NCBI RefSeq assembly: GCF_016595675.1
Contig: NZ_JAENJH010000001.1
Coordinates: forward strand, 496,001-560,000
Reading direction: 5' to 3'
Origin: Prauserella cavernicola
GTDB lineage: Bacteria; Actinomycetota; Actinomycetes; Mycobacteriales; Pseudonocardiaceae
DNA: 64,000 nucleotides
In this document: piece after piece, positions 7,754 through 17,047 of the stretch
Position numbering within the stretch: the stretch's first letter is position 1
How the letters are laid out: each line of letters opens with the position of its first letter
The notes under the pieces: model-generated
Told to the model about the DNA's origin: nothing
The model's input: only the letters and a program-made list of their open reading frames with translations
Database searches by the model: none
Program-made: the position numbers and the translations under genes

Positions 7754-9379
7754 TCAGGACTCCTTTCGGGACAGTGACTCGGTGATCGCCCGGCGCAGCA
7801 CGGCCTTGCTCACCTTGCCGACCGGCGTGCTGGGGAACTCGTCGACGATCTGGATGCGGTCGGGCAGCTTGTAGGCGGCGAGACCGCGCTCGCGCAGGAA
7901 CCGTTTCAACGCAAGGGGTTTCGGTGTGCGGCCCGCCACCGGAACGACGAACGCGCAGGTGCGCTCGCCGAGGTAGTCGTCGGGCATCGACACCACCGCG
8001 GCGTCGTGGACGTCGGCACAGGCGAGCAGGTGGTTCTCCACCTCTTCCGCGGCCACTTTCTCGCCACCGCGGTTGATCTGGTCCTTCGCCCTGCCCTCCA
8101 CCACCAGGTAGCCGTCCGGCGTGCGGCGCACGATGTCACCGGTGCGGTAGAAGCCGTCCGGGGTGAAGGCCTGCGCGTTGTGCTCGGGCGCCCGGTAGTA
8201 GCCGCGGATCGTGTACGGGCCGCGGGTGAGCAGGTGCCCGGTCGTTCCGGGTGACACCTCGGCGTCCTCGTCGTCGACCACGCGCACCTCGTCGTCGGGA
8301 GAGATCGGGCGGCCCTGGGTGGTCGTGACGACGTCCTCGGGGTCGCCGAGTCGCGTGTAGTTCACCAGCCCCTCGGCCATCCCGAACACCTGCTGCAGCG
8401 TCACTCCCAGCTCGGGGCGCACCCGGCGCGCGGCCGCCTCGCTGAACTTGGCGCCGCCGACCTGCAGCACGCTCAGCGACGTCAGGTCGTACGACGTCGA
8501 CGCGGCCGCACCGAGCCAGGCCAGCGCCAGTGGCGGGACCAGCGCCGTGATCGTCACGCGCTCGCGCTCGATGAGCGGGAACGCGACGTCCGGCGCGGGG
8601 GACGGCGACAGCACCACGGTGCCGCCCGCATGGAAGACGCCGAGCGAGCCTGGCGAGCTCATCGGGAAGTTGTGCGCGGCGGGCAACGCCACCAGGTACA
8701 CCGAATCCGGGGTGAGTGCGCAGATGCGCGCACTCTCCCTGACGCTGTAGAGGTAGTCGTCGTGGGTGCGCGGGATCAGTTTCGGCGTGCCGGTGCTGCC
8801 CCCCGACAGCTGCAGGAACGCCAAGTCCGACGCCCCGGGTCCGGGGCCGGTGTCCGGCTCGTGGGCGAGCAGGCTCTCGTACTGCGTGAACCGTCCCGGC
8901 TCGCCCACCACGACCACGTGCCGCAGTCCCGGGACGCGCTCGCGGACCTGCTCGGCGAGACCGGTGTAGGAGAAACCGTCGTGCTCGTCGGTGACGACGT
9001 AGGCGGCCGCCTCGGTGAACTCGCAGAAGTAGCCGATCTCGGCCAGCCGGTGCGCTGGCAGCGCGAACACCGGCAGCGCGCCGATGCGGAACAGCGCGAA
9101 CACGGTCTCGTAGAACTCCGCGATGTTCGGCAGCTGCACCACCACCCGGTCACCGTGGCCGATACCCAGCGCGCGCAGGCCCGCCGCGACCCGAGCCGCG
9201 CGCTCGTCGAGCTCCCGGTAGGTCCACCGGCGCTCACCGTCGACCACGGCCACGCGGTCGCCGTGGACGGTGGCGCGGTCGGAGAGCAGCCGCCCGAAGG
9301 TCTCGCCCGTCCAGTAGCCGGCGTCGCGGTAGCGGCGCACGACGTCCTCGGGCCAGCCTGGCGCGTCGGTTCCGGTCAT
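7754..9379 (-). CDS. dhbE: 2,3-dihydroxybenzoate-AMP ligase
   Basis: A 541-residue stand-alone adenylation enzyme that activates 2,3-dihydroxybenzoate with ATP and loads the aryl carrier protein. Visible motifs are [16 protein letters not shown] (phosphate loop), [32 protein letters not shown] and the terminal VGKVSK with the catalytic Lys. The pocket segment [11 protein letters not shown] keeps the Asn and Ser found in Bacillus DhbE (HNYPLSSPG), which favours dihydroxybenzoate over salicylate, where the Ser is usually Cys. The ATG overlaps the dhbC stop as ATGA. Confidence 0.95.
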   Translation of the reverse strand: MTGTDAPGWPEDVVRRYRDAGYWTGETFGRLLSDRATVHGDRVAVVDGERRWTYRELDERAARVAAGLRALGIGHGDRVVVQLPNIAEFYETVFALFRIGALPVFALPAHRLAEIGYFCEFTEAAAYVVTDEHDGFSYTGLAEQVRERVPGLRHVVVVGEPGRFTQYESLLAHEPDTGPGPGASDLAFLQLSGGSTGTPKLIPRTHDDYLYSVRESARICALTPDSVYLVALPAAHNFPMSSPGSLGVFHAGGTVVLSPSPAPDVAFPLIERERVTITALVPPLALAWLGAAASTSYDLTSLSVLQVGGAKFSEAAARRVRPELGVTLQQVFGMAEGLVNYTRLGDPEDVVTTTQGRPISPDDEVRVVDDEDAEVSPGTTGHLLTRGPYTIRGYYRAPEHNAQAFTPDGFYRTGDIVRRTPDGYLVVEGRAKDQINRGGEKVAAEEVENHLLACADVHDAAVVSMPDDYLGERTCAFVVPVAGRTPKPLALKRFLRERGLAAYKLPDRIQIVDEFPSTPVGKVSKAVLRRAITESLSRKES

Positions 9380-10521
9380 GCGGTGAGCTCCGATCCCATG
9401 GCGCGCAACAAGGTCTGGAACTTCGCGGAGGTCTCGTCCACCTCGGCGAGAGGGTCGGACGCGGCGACGATCCCGCCGCCCGCGTAGAGCCGCATCCGGG
9501 TTCCGGCGAGCTCGCCGCAGCGGATGGACACCGCCCACTCGCCGTCGCCGTTGCGGTCGACCCAGCCGACCGTGCCCGCGTAGTAGCCGCGGTCGAAGGG
9601 TTCCAGCTCGCCCAGCACCTGCCGGGCCAGCGCGCGCGGGGTGCCGCACACGGCAGGTGTGGGGTGCAGCGCGGCCGCGAGCCGCAGTGCGGTTGTCCCC
9701 GGATCTCTGAGCTCGCCGGTGATCGGGGTGCCGAGGTGCCACATCGTCGGTGTCGCCACGAGCATCGGCTCCGGGGGAACGTGCAGGGTCCGGCAGAACG
9801 GGCGCAACGCCTCCACCACGGCCTCGGTCACGAGTGCGTGCTCGTCGCGGTTCTTCGCCGAGGCCGCCAGCGCCTCGCCGTTCTCCTTGTCCACCACGGG
9901 ATCGGCGCTGCGGCGTGCCGATCCGGCGAGCGGGTGCGACGACACACGGGCGCCGCGCTTGGCGAGCAGCAGCTCCGGCGAGGCACCGAGCAGCGTGGCC
10001 CCGTCCGGGAGCCCGACGGCGAAGGTGTAGCCGGACGTGTTCTCCCGCAGCAGGTTCGCGACGATCCGCTCGGCGGCCACCGGCTCGGCGAAGTCGAGCT
10101 CGAGCATCCTAGCGAGCACGGCCTTGCGCAGTGGTGTGTCGGCGATCCGGCCGACGAGCGCGCTCACCGCTTCCGCGTGCGCGCCTCGCGACGGCACCGA
10201 GCGCACGCGCTCGGGCGCGGGAACCCGCGCCGGCCCGCCCTGCCGCCCCGGCGCCGGCGGCGCCCCGACCCGCAGGGTCTTGGGCACCGCGAGCGCGGAG
10301 TCGTTTCCGCCGAAGGGAAACGCGCCGAGCGCGACCGGCACCTCCGCATCGGCGAGCACCTCCGGCACGCACTCGGCCAGCTCGTCGGGAGTGCCACCGT
10401 CCCAGCCGTGCGCGACGCCGTTGCCCAGCAGACTCCGCCGCGGGCTCGCGAAGAACACGTCGCGGGGCTGGTAGTCCTCCAGCAGTACGCCGGGGTCGTC
10501 TCGAGTCTCGTCATCAGCCAC
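9376..10521 (-). CDS. dhbC: isochorismate synthase
   Basis: A 381-residue chorismate-utilising enzyme (EntC/DhbC/MenF family) that converts chorismate to isochorismate. The catalytic C-terminal half has [10 protein letters not shown], the substrate loop [11 protein letters not shown] and the Mg-binding [14 protein letters not shown] region. The length and the setting between dhbA and dhbE place it in siderophore rather than menaquinone synthesis. The start overlaps the end of dhbA by 8 bp. Confidence 0.95.
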   Translation of the reverse strand: MADDETRDDPGVLLEDYQPRDVFFASPRRSLLGNGVAHGWDGGTPDELAECVPEVLADAEVPVALGAFPFGGNDSALAVPKTLRVGAPPAPGRQGGPARVPAPERVRSVPSRGAHAEAVSALVGRIADTPLRKAVLARMLELDFAEPVAAERIVANLLRENTSGYTFAVGLPDGATLLGASPELLLAKRGARVSSHPLAGSARRSADPVVDKENGEALAASAKNRDEHALVTEAVVEALRPFCRTLHVPPEPMLVATPTMWHLGTPITGELRDPGTTALRLAAALHPTPAVCGTPRALARQVLGELEPFDRGYYAGTVGWVDRNGDGEWAVSIRCGELAGTRMRLYAGGGIVAASDPLAEVDETSAKFQTLLRAMGSELTA

Positions 10522-11311
10522 CGAGCGCCGCGCCCCCGTCCACGTACAGCTCCTGCAAGGTGATGTGCCCGGCGCCGGGCGAGCAGAGGAACACGATGGC
10601 CTCGGCGACGTCGTGAGGCCGGGCCAGTCTGCCCAGCGGGATGCCGATCTTGAAGTCAGCGGGCGAGCCCGCGATCACCCGCTCGGCCGACTCCGCCTCG
10701 TCCGCGCCGTCGGGCCACATCCCGCGCAGCATCGGAGTGTCGGTCGAGCCGGGCGCGACAACGTTGCAGCGGATGCCGTGCCCGGCGAGCTCCAGACCGA
10801 GCGATTTGGTGAACATCGTCGCCGCCGCCTTCGACGCGGCGTAGCCGGCCATGCCCGCACGGGGGACGCCCCCGGCGTTGGAGCTGACGGTGACGATGGA
10901 ACCCGACCCGCGCGGCACCATCCGCCGGGCCACCGCCCTGCTCATGCTGAACACGCCGGTGGCGTTGACGGCGAACAGCGCGGCCCAGTCGTCGTCGGAC
11001 AGCTCCGTGACCGGGCCGGTGCGCAGCACGCCCGCGCAGTTGACCAGTGAGCCGATGGGTCCGCACGCCTGTTCCACCTCGGCGACCACCGCGTCGGCGG
11101 CGCCGGGGTCGGTGAGGTCGGCGGGAAACGCGCGCACGTCCAGACCACGCTCGCCGAAGTCGGCCACGACCCCGCCGAGCCGCTCGATGTCGCGGTCGAC
11201 GGCGGCGACCCACAGCCCGCGTTCCGCGAACGCCAGCGCTGTCGCCGCGCCTATCCCCTGTGCCGCCCCAGTGACGACGGCGCCTGTCTCGCCCTCTCGC
11301 ACGGCAGCCAT
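10514..11311 (-). CDS. dhbA: 2,3-dihydro-2,3-dihydroxybenzoate dehydrogenase
   Basis: A 265-residue short-chain dehydrogenase. The NAD-binding motif VTGAAQGIGAA, the VNCAG strand, catalytic Ser in VTVSSNAGGVPR and YAASK (Tyr/Lys) are all present, and NVVAPGSTDTPML resembles EntA. It oxidises dihydro-dihydroxybenzoate to 2,3-dihydroxybenzoate. First gene of the leftward dhb operon. An iron box starts only 6 bp upstream of the ATG, so the leader must be very short; no strong ribosome site is visible. Confidence 0.92.
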   Translation of the reverse strand: MAAVREGETGAVVTGAAQGIGAATALAFAERGLWVAAVDRDIERLGGVVADFGERGLDVRAFPADLTDPGAADAVVAEVEQACGPIGSLVNCAGVLRTGPVTELSDDDWAALFAVNATGVFSMSRAVARRMVPRGSGSIVTVSSNAGGVPRAGMAGYAASKAAATMFTKSLGLELAGHGIRCNVVAPGSTDTPMLRGMWPDGADEAESAERVIAGSPADFKIGIPLGRLARPHDVAEAIVFLCSPGAGHITLQELYVDGGAALGG

Positions 11312-11317
11312 ACAACC

Positions 11318-11336
11318 TTAGGTAAGGCTTGCTTAA
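11318..11336 (-). promoter_or_regulatory. iron box in front of the dhb operon
   Basis: TTAGGTAAGGCTTGCTTAA, 15 of 19 matches to the actinobacterial iron-box consensus, directly upstream of dhbA. It predicts repression of dihydroxybenzoate synthesis by an iron-loaded DtxR-family protein. The box nearly touches the start codon, consistent with overlap of the transcription start. Confidence 0.88.
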
Positions 11337-11578
11337 CAAGGGCCGAACCGGGCACATCAATGGTGAAACTCTGTCGGATCGTGACCTGCCGCACAAGATC
11401 GGCACCGCGCGACGGTCACCGTGCGGTCACCATCCGCAGCCGACGGCACGCCGCTGATCAGCGATGATGACTCGCCGATGCTCACGTCCACCGTGCCAGC
11501 GGTCGCGGACCACCCGGCGCGACGTGACGTTCTGCACGGTTGACGATCCGCCGACCGCGCATGGTTGGTGAATTCCTC

Positions 11579-11938
11579 TCAGTCGGCGGAGCGCTCCAGC
11601 GCCACCCGCGCTCTCGCCCTCGCGATGCGAGAGCGGACCAGCAGGAAGACCACCAGCACCACACCGACCACCACGACGAGCCGGTTGACGTCCACCGCGG
11701 GCACCCACGTCAGCGAGCGGTCCTTGATCGTGTAGGCCCCCACTGGGCGGGCAGCCGTGCCGAATCCGCCGCCCTCGCCCTGCGCCCCCTTCTCGTCCAC
11801 CCCGGACCCCGCGCCCCCACCGCCGCTGATCGCCGCGGCCGGGATCACGAGCACGCCGTCGCGCTCGATGGGTTCGCCGTAGACCCTGCGCACGGTCAGC
11901 GTGTCGCGGGCCTTCGTCAGCAACTGCTCCACGTTCAT
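11579..11938 (-). CDS. GerW/YtfJ-family protein
   Basis: A 119-residue protein of the sporulation-associated YtfJ/GerW family. Residues 1-80 carry VRRVYGEPIERDGVLVIPAAA, a Gly-rich segment, and GAYTIKDRSLTWVPAVDVNRL; a single membrane helix follows (about 84-103) and an Arg-rich tail. In bacilli GerW is a spore germination protein; actinobacterial members are of unknown role. It ends a three-gene leftward group with the DUF4389 and CBS genes, 22 bp after the DUF4389 stop. Confidence 0.8.
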   Translation of the reverse strand: MNVEQLLTKARDTLTVRRVYGEPIERDGVLVIPAAAISGGGGAGSGVDEKGAQGEGGGFGTAARPVGAYTIKDRSLTWVPAVDVNRLVVVVGVVLVVFLLVRSRIARARARVALERSAD

Positions 11939-11960
11939 GGGATTCGTCCCTCCATTGTGG

Positions 11961-13394
11961 TCAGGATCGGTCAGCGGATTCCGGACGCGGTGGTCCGGGT
12001 GTGCGGGACGCTCGTTGCACCGGGATGGCCACCAGCGCCACGCCTCCGGCCAGCAACACGACTCCCAGTGCCAGCAGGCCGACAGCGATCCACGTCAGCG
12101 CGGGTGCCTTCGCTCCGGCGTCCACCCGCACGTCGACGCCCGGTGAGCCGTTGGCGTTCATCGCCACGACGGTCCAGGTGCCGGAGCGGGAGGGCCAGTA
12201 CACGGTCTGCGTGCCGCGGCCGCCGGCCTCGGCGACCCAGATGTCCTCGGCACCGGGGCGCGCGGGCGGCGCCCCGCCGCCGTGCTGGGTCAGCGTGGGC
12301 TGCTCCGGGTCCGTCACGGTGGAGTAGCGAACACCGGAGAGGTAGCGCTGAGCGTCGCCCGAGCGCGCGATGCCGACGAACACGTCGTCGGCGGGGTCGG
12401 TGCCGGTGACACGGACTCGGACATCGCCTGCCAGTCCGGCCACGGCGACCCAGTCGGTGTCGGTGTCCGAGAGGCCGATCCGCTCGCTCACCAGCGCGTA
12501 GCCACCGGTGTCGAGGGTGTGGGAGAAGCCGAGGAAGCCATCGGCGTCGCGGTCGTTGCGGTCGGCCCACAGCAGTGCGCCGCCGCCGGTGAGCAGTCCC
12601 ATCGACGTCAGCACCAGTATTCCGCCGAGCACCACCGAGACGATCCGGCCCGGGGTCCAGCCTGGATGACCCAGCGGCGGGGTCACCGGCTCCGGGGCGT
12701 GTGCGTAAACCGGGCCACCCGGATCCTGCCCGCCGAGGTCGAGCCGGAACGGCGGATACCGGTCGGTCATCAGTCCCGCGTAGGCGGCGACCCGGACCAC
12801 CCAGCGGTCCATGCCGAGCACGAAGTCGAACACGGGCCGCGGGTACCGGCCGGTGAACAGCAGCACCACGCCCGCGATGAACACGAGGATCCCGACGAGC
12901 CCACCGGCCGCCCACTGGTAGCCGCTGTTCTGCGAGTACGACGACGCGAACCACAGCCCGCCGCCGACGAACACGCCCACCACGAAGTACTGCGGGATCG
13001 CCAGCAGCCACCACTTGATGAGCACCAGCCCCCGGGACAGGCGCTCCGGATAGTCGATGTCCAGCCGGGCCGGGTATCCCGGTTCGTCAGCGAGCGTGAA
13101 CGGCGGGTACCGATCGGTGCCGAGGGCGGCGTAGGTGTAGTAGTGCACCCGCCAGCTCCAGCGCAGCACGCCGACGTTGAAGTCGAAGATGGGCCGCGGG
13201 TAGCTGCCGGTGATCAGAATGGCGAAGAACGCCACGACGGTGAGCACCACGAACGCGATCCAGAGCAGGGCAAGCAGGATGTAGTGCGGGATCGCCAGCA
13301 GCCACTTCACCAGCCACAGCCACCGCGAGAGCGCGGGATCGAGCGCGGCCTCCACCCGCACCGGATACGGCTCGTGGTGCTCGACGCCGGTCAC
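11961..13394 (-). CDS. DUF4389 membrane protein with two copies of the domain
   Basis: A 477-residue membrane protein with a duplicated DUF4389 unit. Each copy begins with a YP-R segment and LSR.L.LVKWLLAIPHY/IKWWLLAIPQY, followed by helices and a GRYPRP or GSYPRP turn. The C-terminal third has one more helix, an extracytoplasmic beta-rich part (about 285-430) and a terminal helix near 440-460. The GTG start overlaps the CBS-gene stop as GTGA, so the two are probably translated together. The function of the family is unknown. The gene is cotranscribed with stress-type genes behind a DevR-like box. Confidence 0.75.
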   Translation of the reverse strand: MTGVEHHEPYPVRVEAALDPALSRWLWLVKWLLAIPHYILLALLWIAFVVLTVVAFFAILITGSYPRPIFDFNVGVLRWSWRVHYYTYAALGTDRYPPFTLADEPGYPARLDIDYPERLSRGLVLIKWWLLAIPQYFVVGVFVGGGLWFASSYSQNSGYQWAAGGLVGILVFIAGVVLLFTGRYPRPVFDFVLGMDRWVVRVAAYAGLMTDRYPPFRLDLGGQDPGGPVYAHAPEPVTPPLGHPGWTPGRIVSVVLGGILVLTSMGLLTGGGALLWADRNDRDADGFLGFSHTLDTGGYALVSERIGLSDTDTDWVAVAGLAGDVRVRVTGTDPADDVFVGIARSGDAQRYLSGVRYSTVTDPEQPTLTQHGGGAPPARPGAEDIWVAEAGGRGTQTVYWPSRSGTWTVVAMNANGSPGVDVRVDAGAKAPALTWIAVGLLALGVVLLAGGVALVAIPVQRASRTPGPPRPESADRS

Positions 13395-13993
13395 GGCAGC
13401 GCTCCCGTGGCGACGCACCGGGCACGCAGGACCCCGGGCACGCCCTCGGCCAGCACCAGTGCCACGTGCCGGTCGGTCTCGCTGTCGAACCGGTCGATGA
13501 TGGTGGCCTCGCCGTGGCTCACCTCCACGGCCCAGCGGCTGGGCCCGCCGAAGAACGCGAGCCGGTGGCGGATGTCGCGCGCCAGCGCCTCGTCGGTGCG
13601 CGCCAGCATCCGCACCAGGTCGCGCCGGGTGAGGATCCCGACCAGGCGGCGTCCTCGCGTGACGGGCACGGAACGCACCCGCTCGTCGAGCATCAGCCTG
13701 ACCACGTCCACGACGTCGGTCGCGGTGCCGACCGCGACCGCGGGCGCGGTCATCACCTCACCGACCGTCGACCCCGCCGCCCGCCGCTCGCCTCCGCGTG
13801 GGTGGCGCGCGTCCCGCGGGAACCGGTCCCGCACGAGATCGGCCTCGGTCACGACGCCGAGCAGGGCCGAGTCACCGTCCACCACGGGCAGTGCCGAGAA
13901 CCCGTTCCGCGCCAGGGTGTTCGCCGCCGCCTTGACCGGTGTCCCGCGCTCCACCGTCACCACCGGTGCGGTCATCACGTCGGACGCGCGCAT
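13391..13993 (-). CDS. CBS-domain pair protein with BON-like tail
   Basis: A 200-residue cytoplasmic protein. CBS domain 1 covers about residues 5-65 (MTAPVVTVERGTPVKAAANTL to LLGVVTEADLV) and CBS domain 2 about 78-135 (VMTAPAVAVGTATDVVDV to LVGILTRRDLV). The last 60 residues have the look of a BON domain (VEVSHGEATIIDRFDS). CBS pairs bind adenine nucleotides; many such proteins in actinobacteria belong to hypoxia or dormancy regulons. The ATG has GGGAGGAGG about 7 bp upstream. First gene of the operon with DUF4389 and GerW. Confidence 0.85.
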   Translation of the reverse strand: MRASDVMTAPVVTVERGTPVKAAANTLARNGFSALPVVDGDSALLGVVTEADLVRDRFPRDARHPRGGERRAAGSTVGEVMTAPAVAVGTATDVVDVVRLMLDERVRSVPVTRGRRLVGILTRRDLVRMLARTDEALARDIRHRLAFFGGPSRWAVEVSHGEATIIDRFDSETDRHVALVLAEGVPGVLRARCVATGALP

Positions 13994-14054
13994 GACGATC
14001 GCCTCCTCCCGTCCCGCTCCGCTTCCAGGATCGGGGCCGGGAGGGCGCGAGCGA

Positions 14055-14070
14055 AGGGTCCTTGGACCCT
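14055..14070 (-). promoter_or_regulatory. DevR/DosR-like box upstream of the CBS operon
   Basis: The perfect palindrome AGGGTCCTTGGACCCT, with core GGG-N-C-N4-G-N-CCC as in the DosR/DevR box (GGGAC-N4-GTCCC). The core ends 62 bp from the CBS start codon, and a weak -10 (GATCCT) lies about 22 bp on. Two further boxes of the same form occur at 30563 and 31725. Binding is inferred. Confidence 0.55.
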
Positions 14071-14218
14071 GGCCCGGCGCGCTAGGAACCGCGTTCGGAC
14101 GGTACCGACCGGACTGCGCGTGCTGACGGTGAAACCCCGTCAGCACGCGGAGTTCGCGAGTGACCACAGTGGACGGGCAACGCTTCGCCGGCGCGGCGGA
14201 GACGGCGACAATCGGAGG

Positions 14219-14611
14219 ATGACCGGACGTCCCCTGCCGCCCGTGGCCGTCGTCGTGAGCTTCATCGACCGCATCAACCACGCCGACGTCCCCGGCCTGA
14301 CCGAACTCATGACTGACGACCACCGGTTGCTGGTGGCCGCCGAACCTCCCGTGGTGGGCAGGCAGGCCACCGCACACGCATGGTCCGTCCACACCGCCAC
14401 GTTCCCCGGTTACGTCATCCATCCCCGGGAGCTCGCCGAACGCCACGGCCGGGTGGCCGTCGCGGGCCACATCACCGGCTCGGGCGAGGGCCGGCGTAGG
14501 TCCGTCTTGTGGCTGGCCGAGGTGCGAGACGGCCTGGTGGCCACCTGGCAGGTGCTCGACGACACGCCCGACGCGAGGGCCGGTCTCGGACTGCGGACGC
14601 CGCCCGGCTGA
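14219..14611 (+). CDS. SnoaL-like nuclear-transport-factor-2 fold protein
   Basis: A 130-residue protein of the SnoaL-like NTF2 fold. VVVSFIDRINHADVPGLTELMTDD is the characteristic first helix pair, followed by the beta sheet VAVAGHITGSG and VLWLAEVRDGLVATWQVLDD. Such proteins include small isomerases, cyclases and hydrolases; no specific active-site set could be assigned. The ATG follows an AGGA-type site (CGGAGG). It stands alone between divergent and convergent neighbours. Confidence 0.75.
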   Translation: MTGRPLPPVAVVVSFIDRINHADVPGLTELMTDDHRLLVAAEPPVVGRQATAHAWSVHTATFPGYVIHPRELAERHGRVAVAGHITGSGEGRRRSVLWLAEVRDGLVATWQVLDDTPDARAGLGLRTPPG

Positions 14612-14633
14612 GCGGACCCACCACGGCGCCTGG

Positions 14634-15161
14634 TCACGCGGCGCGAACGGCCACCAGGTCGAGCGTGAGCGTCAGCCGGCGCCCGGTCATGCCCTTCTGC
14701 GCGGTGATACCGAACTCGTAGCGGTCCACCTCGGCCGTGGCCGTCAGGTTCACCGTGCCCTCGCCGACGTCGGCGCGCTCCACGAGCACGTCCAGCGGCC
14801 GCGTTTGCCCGCGCACCGTCAGCGCACCGTGCAGCGTCCAGCGCCCCTCGGTCTCGGAGACACCGGTGGAGGCGAACGTGATGTGGGGGTGCTCGTCGGC
14901 GGCGAGGTACTGCGTGGACCGGACGACGGAGTCGCGCGCCGCGTTGCCCGTGTCGAAGCTCGTGGCGGGAATGCTCGCCCTCGCGGAGGAGCCCGACACC
15001 GGATCGGCGACGTGGATGTGTCCCTCGCCCAGTGCGAACGTCCCGCGCACGGGCGCGAGCCCGAACAGGTGCCGGGTGACGAACGAGATCGTCGAGCCCT
15101 CGGGGTCGACGCGGTAGTCGCCGTGTGCGGGCAGCGCGCCGGTGGCGGCGGAGTCGCTCAT
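14634..15161 (-). CDS. YceI-family lipid-binding protein
   Basis: A 175-residue YceI protein without a signal peptide. DYRVDPEGSTISFVTRHLFGLAPVRGTF is the diagnostic first repeat, followed by AADEHPHITF and TVRGQTRPLDVLVE. The YceI fold is an eight-stranded barrel that binds isoprenoid or polyprenyl lipids. The start overlaps the stop of the upstream methyltransferase as ATGA, indicating cotranslation and perhaps a shared lipid or quinone substrate. The role is not established. Confidence 0.88.
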   Translation of the reverse strand: MSDSAATGALPAHGDYRVDPEGSTISFVTRHLFGLAPVRGTFALGEGHIHVADPVSGSSARASIPATSFDTGNAARDSVVRSTQYLAADEHPHITFASTGVSETEGRWTLHGALTVRGQTRPLDVLVERADVGEGTVNLTATAEVDRYEFGITAQKGMTGRRLTLTLDLVAVRAA

Positions 15162-15766
15162 GGTGTGGTCCCTCTCCCTGTCGGTGCCGGGCGCACGGCG
15201 GCGCCGGCGATGTGTGGAATCCCGGCCCCCAGCGGTCCGCGGACCACGAACCGGTGGACATCGGTGAGCTCGAATCCAGCTCGGTGCATCGCGGGTTCGG
15301 GGCGCCGGTTCGGCCTGCACCGCGCGCCGAACGATCCGGTGACCCTTCCCCAGATGTCCTGTGCCCGGCGCAGCCCCGTGCCGTCGGGGGCCGCGACGTG
15401 CTCGGCGACAACGTAGCGTCCCCCGGGCCGCAACACGCGGTGAATCTCCGAGATCGCGGCGTCCGGGTCGTCGACCGAGCACAGCACGTAGGTCGCCACG
15501 ACCGCGTCGACGCAGCCCGAGGGCAGGTCCAGCCGTTCGGCTCGCCCGTCCCGGACATCGGCGACGCCGAACGGGGCCGGTGTCCCACGCAGCCGGGCCC
15601 GGTGCCGCGCAGCGGGTTCGACGCCGATCCAGGTGACGTCCGGCGCGTAGTACGGCAGGTTCACACCCGCGCCGGGCCCCAGCTCGAGCACGGTGCCGCG
15701 CAGCGAGCCGAGCAACTCGGCGCGCAGTGCGTGGGCGGGAAGGCTCGTGATCATGGCGGCCAGCAT
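15158..15766 (-). CDS. class I SAM-dependent methyltransferase
   Basis: A 202-residue methyltransferase. The SAM-binding motif VLELGPGAGVNLPYY is near residue 28, the acidic end of strand 2 is IGVEPAA, and VDAVVATYVLCSV and VLRPGGRYVVAEH follow. The pattern is like small phospholipid or arsenite-type methyltransferases (methyltransferase 11 family). A start at 15766 is chosen; an in-frame ATG 12 bp downstream is also possible. It overlaps the YceI gene by 4 bp. The substrate is unknown; a lipid or quinol is plausible from the YceI partner. Confidence 0.8.
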   Translation of the reverse strand: MLAAMITSLPAHALRAELLGSLRGTVLELGPGAGVNLPYYAPDVTWIGVEPAARHRARLRGTPAPFGVADVRDGRAERLDLPSGCVDAVVATYVLCSVDDPDAAISEIHRVLRPGGRYVVAEHVAAPDGTGLRRAQDIWGRVTGSFGARCRPNRRPEPAMHRAGFELTDVHRFVVRGPLGAGIPHIAGAAVRPAPTGRGTTP

Positions 15767-15886
15767 CACCGTCGCGCCCGGCCCGCCACATCGGCCGGGA
15801 GCCGGGTGCCGGTACCGCCTTGGGCCTCGTCTCGATTCGACTTTGGTCGCTGTGCCGACCGGATGGGCGGTCGTACGCTCTGGTGC

Positions 15887-17047
15887 GTGTCCACCGACCT
15901 CTCCTGCCGGGTGCGAGCGGGTTTTCCCGCCGCGGTGATCGCCGCGGGTGCCCTCGGCTCTGCCTGGGGTGAGTACGCGTCGGGCACCCGTGGATGGCTG
16001 CTGGGCTTCGACCTGGCGATGGTCGTGACCACCGTCTGCCTCACACCACTGCTGGTGCGCAAGCCGGCCCGGACGACGCTCGTGCTGGCGGCTCTCGCGG
16101 TGGTGTCTCCGACGGCCACCCCCGCGGCCAGCGTGGGTGTGCTGCACACGGCGCGAATGCGCCCGTTCACCGTGGCGGTGGGGGTCGCCACGGTAAGCGC
16201 GGCCGCCCACACGCTGCGCTGGTGGTGGCGGCCCGTCGGCGGGCTGTCCTTCTGGTGGTGGCTGGTGCTGGTGGTCGTGGCACACGCCGCCCTGCTCGGT
16301 TTCGGCGCGCTGGCCGCGGCCCGCCAGGCGCTCATCGCGTCGCTGCGGGACCGCGCCGAGCGCGCCGAGGCCGAGCAGGGCAGGCGGATCGCCGAGGCTC
16401 GCGCGGCGGAGCGCACCCGGATCGCCAGGGAGATGCACGACGTTCTCGCGCACCGGCTGTCGCTGCTCGCGACCTACGCCGGCGCGCTGGAGTACCGGCC
16501 GGGAATGCCCGCCGAGCGGGTGTCGCAGGCCGCGGGCGTGATCAGGCTGACCGTGCACCAGGCACTCGAGGAACTGCGCGACGTGATCGCCCTGCTGCGC
16601 GACGACCCGGCGAGTGAGGGCACCGACCGCCCGATGCCGGCGCTGGCCGACCTGCCCGAGCTGCTCGCCGAGACACGCTCCACCGGCGCGACGGTCGACC
16701 TGCGCGGCCTCACCGATCCGGAAGCGCTGCCCGGAGCGACCGGCCGCACCGCCTACCGCGTGGTGCAGGAGGCGCTGACCAACGCCCGCAAGCACGCGCC
16801 GGGCCAGCCCGTGAGCATCGAACTCGACGGCACGCCGGGCACCAGGCTCGTGATCACCGTGTCGAACCCGCTGCCGAACCCGCTCGCGGACCCACCGGCG
16901 GAGGAGCCTGCGCCACCACCGGTGCCCGGCTCGGGGACGGGGCTCGTCGGGCTCACCGAACGGGTCCGGCTCGCGGGCGGCAGGCTCGACCACCGCGCGA
17001 CCGCGCGCGAGTTCCGGCTGGACGCCTGGCTACCGTGGCCCGCATGA
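15887..17047 (+). CDS. sensor histidine kinase (NarL-type, HisKA_3)
   Basis: A 386-residue membrane kinase. About five N-terminal hydrophobic segments form the sensor region (residues 10-150), then a short linker coil leads to the dimerisation box REMHDVLAHRLS with phospho-acceptor His184. The ATPase part has VVQEALTNARKHAPG (N box) and GSGTGLVGLTERV (G box). The GTG start lies 7 bp after TACGCT, so the mRNA may be leaderless. It pairs with the response regulator whose ATG overlaps its stop. The signal is unknown. Confidence 0.9.
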   Translation: MSTDLSCRVRAGFPAAVIAAGALGSAWGEYASGTRGWLLGFDLAMVVTTVCLTPLLVRKPARTTLVLAALAVVSPTATPAASVGVLHTARMRPFTVAVGVATVSAAAHTLRWWWRPVGGLSFWWWLVLVVVAHAALLGFGALAAARQALIASLRDRAERAEAEQGRRIAEARAAERTRIAREMHDVLAHRLSLLATYAGALEYRPGMPAERVSQAAGVIRLTVHQALEELRDVIALLRDDPASEGTDRPMPALADLPELLAETRSTGATVDLRGLTDPEALPGATGRTAYRVVQEALTNARKHAPGQPVSIELDGTPGTRLVITVSNPLPNPLADPPAEEPAPPPVPGSGTGLVGLTERVRLAGGRLDHRATAREFRLDAWLPWPA

